A DNA stretch of 64,000 nucleotides from Xanthobacteraceae bacterium (GTDB lineage Bacteria > Pseudomonadota > Alphaproteobacteria > Rhizobiales > Xanthobacteraceae). The DNA is taken from NCBI GenBank assembly GCA_019746355.1, contig JAIESC010000140.1, positions 1 through 64,000 on the forward strand, read 5' to 3'. A program made the translations under genes and the position numbers. Each line of letters starts with the position of its first letter. Position 1 is the stretch's first letter. The notes under the pieces were generated by a model. It was not told where the DNA came from, did not search any database, and worked only from the letters and a program-made list of their open reading frames with translations. Of this stretch, positions 8,044 to 16,321 are shown one piece after another.

Positions 8044-9027
8044 CTATTCCGGCTTCTCGACCTTCACCGTCGCGGCGACGTGCTTCCAGTGCGCCAGCTC
8101 CTTGTCGCTCCAATCCTTGGCGTCGGCGATCGAGGCGTTCGGCACCGGCTTGATCATCTGCTTCTTGAACGCCTCCTGCACCGGCGCGGAATTGAGCGCC
8201 GCGACTGTCGCCTTGTGGATCGTCGCCAGCACATCCGGCGGAGTTTTGGCGGGCGCGTAGAGCGCCGACCACAGGCCCTTGCCGCTCGCATAGCCCAACT
8301 CCTTCAGCGCCGGCGCGTCGGGATATTCCGGCAGCCGCTCGTCGGCCATCACCGCCAGCACCTTGAGCAGCCCGCCCTTGATCACGCCGGCCGAGCTTGC
8401 GGCGTTGACGAGGGCCACCTGCGCATCGCCCGACACCAGGTCGTTGGTGATCGCGGCGCCGCCGCCCTTGTTCGGGATGTGCACCAGCTTGATGCCGGCC
8501 CATTGGGCGAAGGCTTCGGTGTCGTAGTGGTTGTTGGAGCCGACACCGACGCTCGCGTAGCGCACCCTGCCCGGGTTGGCCTTGGCGAGGGCGATGAACT
8601 CGGCATAGGTCTTCGGCGCGAAGTCCTTGGTGGTGGCGCAAAGCACCAGCGGCACCTCGCCGAGCCGCGTCACCATCACGACGTCCTTGTCGTAATCGAT
8701 CTTGAACTTGTCCTTGTAGATCACCGGCGTCAGCATGTTGGTGCCAGGATTGCCGACCTGCAGCGTGTAGCCGTCGGGCCGCGACCGCACCATCTCCTCG
8801 ATGGCGAGGATGCCGAACGCGCCGGGCTTGTTCTCGACCACCACCTGCTGGCCGAGATCGTGGCGCATCTGCTCGCCGACGATGCGGATGACGATGTCGG
8901 TGGCGCTGCCCGCGCCGAACGGCACCACGACCTTGATCGGCTTCGAGGGGAATTTGTCTTGCGCTTGGGTGGCAGAACCGCCAACCGCGAAGAAGATGGA
9001 CAGCAAAGCAACACTGACGCGTATCAT
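8044..9027 (-). CDS. Bug/TctC-family tripartite transporter receptor
   Basis: A 327-residue periplasmic receptor with a signal peptide ending near ATQAQDKFPSKP. Family hallmarks are all visible: PSKPIKVVVPFGAGSATDIV after the signal, VVENKPGAFGILAIE, the RSRPDGYTLQVGN segment, YASVGVGSNNHYDTEAFAQWAG and the C-terminal lobe VIKGGLLKVLAVMADERLPEYPDAPALKELG. GGAGG lies just before the ATG at 9027. The protein would capture a carboxylate and deliver it to a TctAB pair. It is flanked on both sides by the 89-bp repeat and is closest in sequence style to the next Bug gene upstream (9156-10139). Confidence 0.9.
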   Translation of the reverse strand: MIRVSVALLSIFFAVGGSATQAQDKFPSKPIKVVVPFGAGSATDIVIRIVGEQMRHDLGQQVVVENKPGAFGILAIEEMVRSRPDGYTLQVGNPGTNMLTPVIYKDKFKIDYDKDVVMVTRLGEVPLVLCATTKDFAPKTYAEFIALAKANPGRVRYASVGVGSNNHYDTEAFAQWAGIKLVHIPNKGGGAAITNDLVSGDAQVALVNAASSAGVIKGGLLKVLAVMADERLPEYPDAPALKELGYASGKGLWSALYAPAKTPPDVLATIHKATVAALNSAPVQEAFKKQMIKPVPNASIADAKDWSDKELAHWKHVAATVKVEKPE

Positions 9028-9049
9028 GTGATCCTCCGCTCTATCCGCC

Positions 9050-9138
9050 CGTCATGGCCGGGCTTGACCCGGCCATCCCGCTTAGGTTGGCACCGTGCCT
9101 CCCTAAGCGGGATGCCCGGCACAAGGCCGGGCATGACG
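9050..9138. repeat. 89-bp direct repeat, copy 2
   Basis: Second copy of the unit at 7939-8027, same length and orientation, differing at only about ten positions by eye, mostly in the central segment. It sits between two Bug genes (8044-9027 and 9156-10139). Confidence 0.8.
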
Positions 9139-9155
9139 GTGGAACATCATCCAGC

Positions 9156-10139
9156 CTAATTCGACATATCGATCTTCACTTCGGCGGTGATCTTGCGCCA
9201 AGTCTCGAGCTCGCCGTTCAGCCACTTTTGCGACTCGTCCAGCGACTCGTTCGGCTTGACGCTGACCAGCTGCTTGCCGAACGCCTCGAGCAGTTCCGGC
9301 TTCTTTGCCGCCTCCTGGATCGCCTTGAACATCGTATCGAGCGCCGGCTTCGGCGTCGCCGCCGGCGCCAGCATGCTCTGCCAGTGCAACGTGCCGACGT
9401 TCGGGAAACCGGCTTCCGCCAGCGTCGGCACGTCCGGATAGTCCTTCAGCCGCTGCTCGGCGATCACCGCCACCGGCCGAAGCTTGCCGGCCTTGATCAT
9501 CGCCGCCGAGCTTGCCGAATTGATCACCGCAACCTGCGCGTCGCCCACCACGAGATCGTTGATCATGCCGGCCGCGCCGGTCTTGTTCGGGATGTGCACC
9601 ATGTCGAGGCCGGCGCGCCGCGCGAACACCTCCATGTCGAAGTGCGGGAACGAGCCGACGCCGGCGCTGGTGAAGCGCACCTTGCCCGGGTTCTTCTTGG
9701 CGTGCTCGACCAAGTCCTTGACGCTTTTGACGTCGAGACCCGCCGTGGTCGTGATCAGGAACGAGGGATAGATCGCGAGCCGCGACACCGAGACCACCTC
9801 CTTCTCGAAGTTGATCTGGAACTTGCTCTTGAACAGCACCGGCGTGATCGCGTTGGTCGAGACGTTGCCGACGAACAGCGTGTAGCCGTCGGGCCTGGCG
9901 CGGGCCATTTCTTCGATGCCGAGGATGCCGAAGGCGCCCGGCTTGTTCTCGACCACCACCTGCTGGCCCATGATGGTTTTGAACTGGTCGCCGAACAGCC
10001 GCGACGTGATGTCGGTCGCGCCGCCCGGCGCGTAGGGCACGACGATCTTGATCGGCTTCGAGGGATACTTGTCCTGCGCCACCGCCGCGCCGGTCAAAGC
10101 CAGCGTCAGCGCGGACACCATCAGCATCAGGCCCTTCAT
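9156..10139 (-). CDS. Bug/TctC-family tripartite transporter receptor
   Basis: A 327-residue secreted receptor (signal peptide to about residue 21, AAVAQDKYPSKP). Motifs: PIKIVVPYAPGGATDITSRLFGD, VVENKPGAFGILGIEEMARA, RPDGYTLFVGNV, TSAGVGSFPHFDMEVFARRAG, and AMIKAGKLRPVAVIAEQRLKDYPDVPTLAEAG. It shares the rare KPGAFGI(L) binding-loop sequence with its neighbour at 8044, which suggests the two arose by duplication. GGAGGAGTGAG precedes the ATG. Confidence 0.9.
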   Translation of the reverse strand: MKGLMLMVSALTLALTGAAVAQDKYPSKPIKIVVPYAPGGATDITSRLFGDQFKTIMGQQVVVENKPGAFGILGIEEMARARPDGYTLFVGNVSTNAITPVLFKSKFQINFEKEVVSVSRLAIYPSFLITTTAGLDVKSVKDLVEHAKKNPGKVRFTSAGVGSFPHFDMEVFARRAGLDMVHIPNKTGAAGMINDLVVGDAQVAVINSASSAAMIKAGKLRPVAVIAEQRLKDYPDVPTLAEAGFPNVGTLHWQSMLAPAATPKPALDTMFKAIQEAAKKPELLEAFGKQLVSVKPNESLDESQKWLNGELETWRKITAEVKIDMSN

Positions 10140-10172
10140 CTCACTCCTCCATTCCCGTTCGGGTCGCTTGGT

Positions 10173-11222
10173 TCAGTTCGGTTTCAGCCCCGCAGCCTTG
10201 GCGAGCGCCGCATTGGCGACGATGTCCTTGCGCACCAGCGCGTCGAACTCCTGCGGCGATATCGGCATCGGGCTGACGTCGAGGCCGGCGAAGCGCTCGC
10301 GCAGCGCCGGCTGCTCCAATGTCCTGCGGATCGCGTCCGCGAGCTTGTCGACGATGGCGCGCGGCGTCTTCGCCGGCAGAAAAATGCCGAACCAGATCAC
10401 GTAGTCGGAATCGGCGTAGCCCAGCTCCAGCGTCGTCGGCACGTCGGGCAGCGCCGTGGCGCGCTTGGGGCTCGACACCGCGAGCGCCTGCAGCCGGCCT
10501 TCCTTGATGTTGGGCAAGGAGGTCGCGATCGGCGAATAGCCGAAGTCGACCCGGCCGGCGATGATCTCGGGCTGGAAGCCGCCGCCGCGGAACGGCACGT
10601 GCACGGCGTTGAAGCCCGCGCTGATGCGGAAGCGCTCCGCGGTCAGGTGCGTCGTCGCGCCGACCCCCGCCGAGGCGTAAGTGAAGCCTGCGGCGTTGGC
10701 CTTGGCCTTGTCGACGAAGTCCTTCAGGTCCTTAAAACCTTTCGACGGCGAGACCACCAGCGCGCTCGGCACGACGCCGATCGGCGCCACCGCCGCGAAG
10801 TCGTTCGCCGTGTCGTAGGGCAGGTTGGTGTAGAGCGACGGCGCGATCACGTGCGTCGAGGAATGCACCAGCAGCGAATAACCGTCCGGCTCCGCCTTCG
10901 CCACCTGTCCGGCGCCGATGGTGCCGCCGGCGCCGCCCTTGTTCTCGATCACGATCGACTGGCCGAGCGTCTGTGACAGCGCATTGAGCGCGAGCCGCGC
11001 CACCACGTCGCCGCCGGTGCCGGGCGCGAGCGGCACCATGGCGTGGATCGGCTTCGACGGCCAGTTCGCCGCGGCGTCGGCCTGCGCGAAGGCTGACGTG
11101 GCGCTGCCACAGGCGAGTGCCGCGGCCGCGAGCATCGCCGCGGCCGGACGGATCGCCGGGCGAATCGCCAAACGAACCTTGGGATGCCGAGCACCGCGCC
11201 GGGCCATCGCCGGACCGGACAT
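10173..11222 (-). CDS. Bug/TctC-family tripartite transporter receptor
   Basis: A 349-residue receptor with a long arginine-rich N-region followed by AAAMLAAAALACGSATSAFAQ as signal peptide. The mature protein shows PIHAMVPLAPGTGGDVVARL, IENKGGAGGTIGAGQVAKAEPDGYSLLVHSS, TYASAGVGATTHLTAERFRISAG and a C-terminal GIFLPAKTPRAIVDKLADAI. GGGAGG precedes the ATG. The third of four Bug genes in tandem; all are on the reverse strand and probably co-expressed in part, with gaps of 33-128 bp. Confidence 0.9.
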   Translation of the reverse strand: MSGPAMARRGARHPKVRLAIRPAIRPAAAMLAAAALACGSATSAFAQADAAANWPSKPIHAMVPLAPGTGGDVVARLALNALSQTLGQSIVIENKGGAGGTIGAGQVAKAEPDGYSLLVHSSTHVIAPSLYTNLPYDTANDFAAVAPIGVVPSALVVSPSKGFKDLKDFVDKAKANAAGFTYASAGVGATTHLTAERFRISAGFNAVHVPFRGGGFQPEIIAGRVDFGYSPIATSLPNIKEGRLQALAVSSPKRATALPDVPTTLELGYADSDYVIWFGIFLPAKTPRAIVDKLADAIRRTLEQPALRERFAGLDVSPMPISPQEFDALVRKDIVANAALAKAAGLKPN

Positions 11223-11265
11223 CGCTAACCTCCCACAGTGGCGAAGCGCCGCGGCTGCGGCGCCG

Positions 11266-12243
11266 TTATTGTTTTTCGATCCCCGCCTTCTTGGCGAGCT
11301 CGTCGGTCGCTTTGACGTCAGCCTCGAAATACTTCTGGAACTCGGGCTGCGACATCACCAGCGGCTGCACGCCGACCTTGTCCAGCTTCTCCTTCACGCC
11401 CGGATCGGCGATCGCCTTCTGGGTTTCCTGGTAGAGCTTCGCGACAATGTCCGGCGGCGTCTTCACCGGGACGAACAGGCCGTTCCAGAAATCATAAGCC
11501 GCGGCCGGATAGCCGATCTCGGCCGTGGTCGGGACGTCCGGCAGCTGCGCCACGCGCTTCGCGGACGACACCGCGAGCGGCGTGACGTTGCCGCTTTTGA
11601 TGTGCCCGATCGCCGCTGCCAGCGGCAGGAAATAGAAATCGATCCGACCCGCCATCACCTCGGCGAGCGCGTCGACCGGCCCGCGGAACGGGATGTGCTG
11701 CGCCTTGAAGTCAGCGGCGATCCGGAATTTTTCGGCCGACAGATGCGAGGCCGCGCCGATACCGGCCGAGGCGAAGTTGAGCTCGCCGGGCTTGGCCTTG
11801 GCGGCCGCGACCAGCTCGGCCGCGGTCTTGTAACCCTTCTTGGGCGAGGCGACGAGCACGCTCGGCGAAATGCCGACCGGGCTGACCGCGATGAAGTCGG
11901 CCAGCGTGTCATACGGCAGCGTCTTGTGCGTCACGTAGGAGGCGCTGAACGTCGCCGAGTGGAACAGCACGGTGTAGCCGTCGGGAGTCGCGCGCGCGAC
12001 CTGGGCGACGCCAAGCGTGCCGCCGGCGCCCGGCTTGCTCTCGATCACGATCGGCTGGCCGAGCTGTTTCTGCAACTGCTCGAACGCGATACGCGCGGTC
12101 ACGTCGTTGGCGTTGCCCGCGGCGAACGGAATGATCGCGGTGATGTTGCGCGACGGATAGCTCTGCGCCGCCGCGGGTCCCGCGAGCAAGCCGGCAAAGC
12201 CCGCCGCCGCCAGAAGCGCGAACGTCCTCCGTGGAATGCCCAT
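11266..12243 (-). CDS. Bug/TctC-family tripartite transporter receptor
   Basis: The receptor begins at the ATG ending at 12243 (MGIPRRTFALLAAAGFAG...), where GGGAAGGA precedes the start and a signal peptide ending GPAAAQSYPSRN follows; a longer frame from 12318 lacks these signals. Length is 325 residues. Motifs: ITAIIPFAAGNANDVTARIAFEQL, IESKPGAGGTLGVAQVARATPDGYTVLFHSA, FASAGIGAASHLSAEKFRIAADF, and FVPVKTPPDIVAKLYQE. It is the first gene of the four-Bug run. It resembles the Bug at 25119-26108 in the AGNANDVTARIA/AGNAGDTIARIV loop. Confidence 0.9.
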   Translation of the reverse strand: MGIPRRTFALLAAAGFAGLLAGPAAAQSYPSRNITAIIPFAAGNANDVTARIAFEQLQKQLGQPIVIESKPGAGGTLGVAQVARATPDGYTVLFHSATFSASYVTHKTLPYDTLADFIAVSPVGISPSVLVASPKKGYKTAAELVAAAKAKPGELNFASAGIGAASHLSAEKFRIAADFKAQHIPFRGPVDALAEVMAGRIDFYFLPLAAAIGHIKSGNVTPLAVSSAKRVAQLPDVPTTAEIGYPAAAYDFWNGLFVPVKTPPDIVAKLYQETQKAIADPGVKEKLDKVGVQPLVMSQPEFQKYFEADVKATDELAKKAGIEKQ

Positions 12244-12652
12244 TGGTTCCTTCCCTCTGCATTTTGTTGTCGTTGTCCCCCCGGGACTTTGGCACGGTGG
12301 GCAGCGAATTGTCACCACGGAGCTTATGCGGCATCTCGCTCTGAATTTCTCCGCTTGTCATTCCGGGGCGCGCCGAAGGCGCGAACCCGGAATCCAGTAC
12401 AGCGTTCTGCACTTTGTTCTGGATTCCGGGTTCACGCGTCATAGCGCGTCGAAGACGCGCGTGAACGCGCTTGTGGCGCGTGCCCCGGAATGACGTGCCC
12501 GACTTTTTCGGCTGCTCACACGCGCCTGTCCCACCACGCGGGACAGGGAACGCCGTCGCGCTGGTTTGCACCCATCGCTACGCGGCGGTAACGTCACCGC
12601 GAATCCCGGAACGTCGTTCCATATATAGGAACAAAGGCGGAGACCCCTGATC
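12244..12652. other. Intergenic region with no supported gene
   Basis: This 409-bp gap separates the divergent Bug gene (start 12243) and the first bicupin gene (start 12653). It must hold promoters for both. Its middle is the nested palindrome at 12357-12494. The frames open across it consist of repeat sequence only. Confidence 0.6.
12357..12494. repeat. Nested palindromic element carrying the 33-nt module
   Basis: Outer arms GTCATTCCGGGGC (12357-12369) and GCCCCGGAATGAC (12482-12494) are exact complements. Inside them GAACCCGGAATCCAG (12383-12397) pairs with CTGGATTCCGGGTTC (12419-12433). The 33-nt module follows at 12441-12473 with stems GCGCGTC-GAA-GACGCGC and GCGCGT-GA-ACGCGC. The whole 138-bp unit looks like a mosaic of palindromes built up by insertion. 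Confidence 0.75.
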
Positions 12653-13795
12653 ATGGCCAAGGACGCCATCGTTTCCGACGATCTGGCGAAGAAATTCGCC
12701 GCCGAGAAGGAGACGCCCTACACCCGCTGGGTCAAGAGCGAAGGCCTCGACATCATCAGCTCGACCTACGTGCAGAACCTGCACACCGTCGAGCTCAAGC
12801 CCTGGGCGCGCCGCGGCGGCAAGGGCGTGTTCATGAACCACGAGGCCTCACGCACCTCCAACGACTGCTACGTCTGCGAGATCCCGCCCGGCAAGACGCT
12901 CAACCCGCAACGGCAACTGTTCGAGGAGACCATCATGATCCTCGACGGCCGCGGCTCGACCACGGTGTGGAACGACGCCGGCCAGCGCATCACCTTCGAA
13001 TGGAAGGCCGGCGCGCTGTTCGCCATTCCGCTCAACTGCTGGCACCAGCACTTCAACGGCTCGGGCCGCGATCCGGCCCGCTTCGTCTCGGTCACCAACG
13101 CGCCGATCGTCATCAATCTCTACGAGGACATCGATTTCATCTTCGGCACGAAATACGACTTCAAGGGCCGCTTCAACGGCGAGCCGGATTACTTCTCGGC
13201 GAAAGACGAGACCAAGGGCTTCCTGCTCGCCACCAACTTCGTTCCCGACGCGGTGAATTTGCCGCTGATCACGGCGAAGGAGCGCGGCGCGGGCGGCGGC
13301 CACATCCGCTTCAACTTCGCGAAGTCCTCGCTCAACAGCCACATCTCCCAGTTCCCGATCGGCACCTACAAGAAGGCGCACGCGCACGGGCCAGGCGCGC
13401 ACGTCATCATCCTCTCCGGCGAAGGCTATTCGCTGATGTGGCCGGAGGGCGACGAGCCGCGCTATTACAAGTGGGAGGTCGGCACCATGATCGTGCCGCC
13501 GAACATGTGGCTGCATCAGCACTTCAACACCGGCACGACGCCGGCGCGCTATCTCGCCTTCAAGCACGAGGGCGTCGCGATCCGCAATGCCCAGGGCGTG
13601 CCGAAGGCCTGGATCAGCCGGCGGGCGGGCGGCGACCAGATCGATTACCGCGACGAGAATCCCGAGACGCGCAAGCAGTTCGCTGACGAGCTTGCCAAGC
13701 ACGGGCTGACGCCGCAGATGGACAAGGCCTATGCGGCCGAGCTCGAGGGCGCGCCCGGCAAGTCGCTCGCGGCGGAGGAGAAAGAACATGCGTGA
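12653..13795 (+). CDS. Bicupin-domain protein
   Basis: A 380-residue protein without a signal peptide, made of two cupin barrels. The N-terminal barrel (about 60-165) has LFEETIMILDGRGSTTVW and LNCWHQHFNGSG but lacks the usual first His-x-His. The C-terminal barrel (about 215-320) has the full metal-type pattern KKAHAHGPGAHVIILSGEGYSLMWPEG and MWLHQHFNTGTTPARYLAF. Bicupins of this shape include gentisate- and salicylate-type ring-cleaving dioxygenases, but also non-enzymatic sugar or ethanolamine-linked proteins, so the reaction is not assigned. It is paralogous to the next gene and they probably form an operon. Confidence 0.75.
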   Translation: MAKDAIVSDDLAKKFAAEKETPYTRWVKSEGLDIISSTYVQNLHTVELKPWARRGGKGVFMNHEASRTSNDCYVCEIPPGKTLNPQRQLFEETIMILDGRGSTTVWNDAGQRITFEWKAGALFAIPLNCWHQHFNGSGRDPARFVSVTNAPIVINLYEDIDFIFGTKYDFKGRFNGEPDYFSAKDETKGFLLATNFVPDAVNLPLITAKERGAGGGHIRFNFAKSSLNSHISQFPIGTYKKAHAHGPGAHVIILSGEGYSLMWPEGDEPRYYKWEVGTMIVPPNMWLHQHFNTGTTPARYLAFKHEGVAIRNAQGVPKAWISRRAGGDQIDYRDENPETRKQFADELAKHGLTPQMDKAYAAELEGAPGKSLAAEEKEHA

Positions 13796-13825
13796 GTTGC
13801 CGAACCGTGCGACAGCGGCGGCCCG

Positions 13826-13930
13826 CTCCCTCCCCCGCTTGCGGGGGATGGCTGGGGAGGAGGCAATAGCGGGCACCGGCGTTTGCCGCATGCCCCCTCC
13901 CTGTCCCTCCCCCGCAAGCGGGGGAGGGAG
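13826..13930. repeat. Palindromic intergenic repeat
   Basis: A 105-bp element between the two bicupin genes. CTCCCTCCCCCGC-TTGCGGGGGA at the left and TCCCTCCCCC-GCAAGCGGGGGAGGGA at the right are each hairpins and are partly complementary to one another. Its right half matches that of the element at 6058-6191, but it lacks the 33-nt module. Confidence 0.65.
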
Positions 13931-13977
13931 CGCAACCGCTGCGGCGTGTGGCAATCCAGAAATCGGAGTCAACAACA

Positions 13978-15195
13978 ATGCATGACGTGCCCGGAAGCGT
14001 TCACTGGCACGAGCCGACCGGCGGCAAGCGCGCGGGCTTCGGCAAGTTCGGCCGGCCGAAAACGCCCTACGACATCTTCATGGAGTCGGAAGGCATCCCG
14101 GTGTTCCGCGACATCGGCGTCAGCAAGGTGCAGAACCTTCCATTGGCCCCCTGGAAGCGCACCGGCGGCCGCGGCACCTACATCCAGCTCCATGGCACCG
14201 AAGGCAAATGGGGCTGCTATGTGGTTGAAGTGCCGGGCGCGGGCGCGCTCAACCCTGAAAAGCACATGTACGAAGAAATCTACTTCGTCGTGGAGGGCCG
14301 CGGCACCACCGAGGTCTGGCTCGACAATGACAGCAAGCGCCACGTGTTCGAATGGCAGAAGGGCTCGCTGTTCTCGATCCCGGTCAACGCGATGCACCGC
14401 ATCGTCAATGCATCGTCTTCCCCGGCGCTGCTGCTCGCCGGCACCACTGCGCCGAACGTGATCAACCTGATCAACAACATCGGCGCGGTGTTCGACAATC
14501 CGTACCAGTTCCGCGACCGCTTCTCGGGCGCCGACGATTTCTACAAGTACAAGGACGACATCGAGCCCGATCCGGTGCGCGGGCTTGCCATGCGGCGCAC
14601 CAACTTCGTGCCCGACATCGTCAACTGCGACCTGCCGCTCGACAATCGCCGCTCGCCCGGCTTCCGCCGCATCGAGCCGTTCATGACCGGCAACACCTTC
14701 TATCTCTGGATCGGCCAGCACGAGAACGGCCGCTACTCCAAGGCGCACGCGCACACCAGCGCCGCGGTGCTGATCTGCATCAAGGGCAAGGGCTACACCT
14801 ACACCTGGCCGGAGCGCGACGGCGTCAATCCATGGAAGGACGGCAAGACGCAGAACATCAAGCGGGTCGACTACGAGCCGGTCGGCATGGTGTCGGCGGC
14901 GCCCGGCGGCGCACGCTGGTTCCACCAGCACTTCGGCGCCTCGAAGGAGCCGCTGCGGCTCACCGCCTGGTTCGGCCCGCACAATCCCGGCCGCGAGCCC
15001 GGCCCGCCCGGCGAGCAGCACATCGACTACACCGCGATGGACATTCCCGAAGGCGGCAGCGCGATCCCGTACTGGATGGAGGATCCGTTCATCAAGAAGG
15101 AATACGACGAGCGGCTCATTCGCGAGGGCGCCGAGAACCGGATGCGCGCGGAGTATTACGACAAGAACTACAAGGGCGAGCTGCCGAGGGAGTAA
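13978..15195 (+). CDS. Bicupin-domain protein, paralogue of the preceding gene
   Basis: A 405-residue bicupin starting at the ATG at 13978 (MHDVPGSVHWHEPTGG); an upstream in-frame ATG at 13948 lies in repeat-flanking sequence and is less likely. The N-barrel has KHMYEEIYFVVEGRGTTEVW and the C-barrel SKAHAHTSAAVLICIKGKGYTYTWPERDG followed by ARWFHQHFGASKEPLRL. As in the preceding protein, the complete His set is in the second barrel only. The C-terminal tail is rich in charged and aromatic residues. The two likely act together, perhaps as unequal subunits or on successive intermediates; this is inferred from order and similarity. Confidence 0.75.
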   Translation: MHDVPGSVHWHEPTGGKRAGFGKFGRPKTPYDIFMESEGIPVFRDIGVSKVQNLPLAPWKRTGGRGTYIQLHGTEGKWGCYVVEVPGAGALNPEKHMYEEIYFVVEGRGTTEVWLDNDSKRHVFEWQKGSLFSIPVNAMHRIVNASSSPALLLAGTTAPNVINLINNIGAVFDNPYQFRDRFSGADDFYKYKDDIEPDPVRGLAMRRTNFVPDIVNCDLPLDNRRSPGFRRIEPFMTGNTFYLWIGQHENGRYSKAHAHTSAAVLICIKGKGYTYTWPERDGVNPWKDGKTQNIKRVDYEPVGMVSAAPGGARWFHQHFGASKEPLRLTAWFGPHNPGREPGPPGEQHIDYTAMDIPEGGSAIPYWMEDPFIKKEYDERLIREGAENRMRAEYYDKNYKGELPRE

Positions 15196-15199
15196 CGGC

Positions 15200-15916
15200 T
15201 CAGCGCTGTATTGCCCTGCTCATTTCGATCGGGTTCCATATCCAAGTTTCCTGAGGGAATCCCGTCTTGATCGCCTCCGCTTTCAGTCTGGCGGCGTCCG
15301 CATATGAAAGATGTCCTCCCACGACAATACGATAGCGCGCGTCGGGACCTCCTATCGGCTGGCATACTCCGATCTGAAATTGTCCCGGAAATTTGCGAGC
15401 CAATTCATTTGCGCCGGCAAGTGCCATTTCCGGTGCACCATCTGATCCGACAACAACAAACCACTCATTGTCAGGGACAATGCCGAATAGCCCTCTGAGA
15501 ACTTGTTGCGATGCTGTCGGGTCTTGAGATTTCAGACAATTTCGAACCTGCGTCACGGTGGATTCTTTTGAAGATACCCCTTGCGCCACTGCGCTCGCGA
15601 TCACCGCGGGCATTTCGAAGCTGGCTCTTCTGTTGGTCTGCTGCGACGCAATAGTCGCTCCATTTATCAGACTTGTGAGCAGCGCTGGAGCTGCGATTCC
15701 CAGTTGGAAGATTTTTACAGGCTTATCTTCATCGCTGTTCAGATAGACAACGACACATGCTGCAACACATAGCGCGATCACGCGAACAGCGTAGCTAATA
15801 GCTTGCAGCCACTGAAGGTCCGCGAGAGCAGTGTGAATGTCCACAACGAGCACATTCACAAGAATCGGCGTCATCGCGCCGAGGCAAGCAACGCCCAGCT
15901 TTTTGCGCAATTCCAT
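15200..15916 (-). CDS. Membrane protein with C-terminal SPOR-like region, function unknown
   Basis: A 238-residue protein starting at MELRKKLGVACLGAMTPILV (ATG ending 15916; a longer frame from 15991 has an unlikely basic extension). Three hydrophobic segments occupy about residues 8-25, 35-60 and 70-90. The C-terminal 80 residues (EWFVVVGSDGAPEMALAGANELARKF...YRIVVGGHLSYADAARLKAEAIKTGF) have the alternating pattern of a SPOR-like fold, though this is only suggestive. Base composition is clearly more AT-rich than its neighbours and codon use differs, as expected for an acquired gene. It converges on the second bicupin gene with 4 bp between the stops. Confidence 0.6.
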   Translation of the reverse strand: MELRKKLGVACLGAMTPILVNVLVVDIHTALADLQWLQAISYAVRVIALCVAACVVVYLNSDEDKPVKIFQLGIAAPALLTSLINGATIASQQTNRRASFEMPAVIASAVAQGVSSKESTVTQVRNCLKSQDPTASQQVLRGLFGIVPDNEWFVVVGSDGAPEMALAGANELARKFPGQFQIGVCQPIGGPDARYRIVVGGHLSYADAARLKAEAIKTGFPQETWIWNPIEMSRAIQR

Positions 15917-16321
15917 CGTGGCCCCCCTTACGCGACCGGGCCGTTTCGTACCCCCCGCCCTTGGCGCGAGGCGGCCCTGGCGAGACTTCAATCGCCACTA
16001 AATTGTATAATAGCACCAAACCGCCTGCAATTGTATTGGCGCGGGTCTGGTTGGTCGCCAGCTCAAGCACGTCCTGTCGGCTAGCAAACCACCCCACGGG
16101 ACAAACGCTGACTCGCTACGGAGCACATCAGCCGCCACACGCGCGAGCCTGTTGGAAATTCCATGCGCAGCAACGGACCACCAGATCGAGCTGCCGAGAG
16201 GCACGGTCTGTCACCAAGAGGTTAGGCCTTCGGCCCGGACCGAGATTTTAAAAATTGAAAGAGCCCGGCAAAACCGGGCTCTTTTTTTGTTCAGTTCAGC
16301 GCGACCCCAGAAACATTTGGC
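15917..16321. other. AT-richer intergenic region ending in a terminator
   Basis: This 405-bp stretch shares the lower GC content of the preceding membrane protein gene. No frame has a convincing start and product. It must contain the promoter of the gene ending at 15200. The strong hairpin at 16261-16288 has its best T-run on the forward strand, where no upstream gene reads into it, so a short non-coding transcript from about 16100 is possible. Confidence 0.4.
16261..16288. terminator. Strong intrinsic terminator, usable in both directions
   Basis: Stem GAGCCCGG (16261-16268), loop CAAAA, stem CCGGGCTC (16274-16281), followed by seven T. On the reverse strand the stem is followed by TTTCAATTTTT, so it can also end the GST transcript that stops at 16322. 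Confidence 0.85.

Noticed and set aside
12357..12494. CRISPR-like repeat.
   Set aside because: There are no regularly spaced direct repeats; the structure is nested inverted repeats and no cas gene is near.
16100..16260. Possible tRNA or riboswitch before the terminator at 16261.
   Set aside because: No tRNA T-arm sequence or known riboswitch core was seen; only a possible unnamed small RNA is left as a suggestion.
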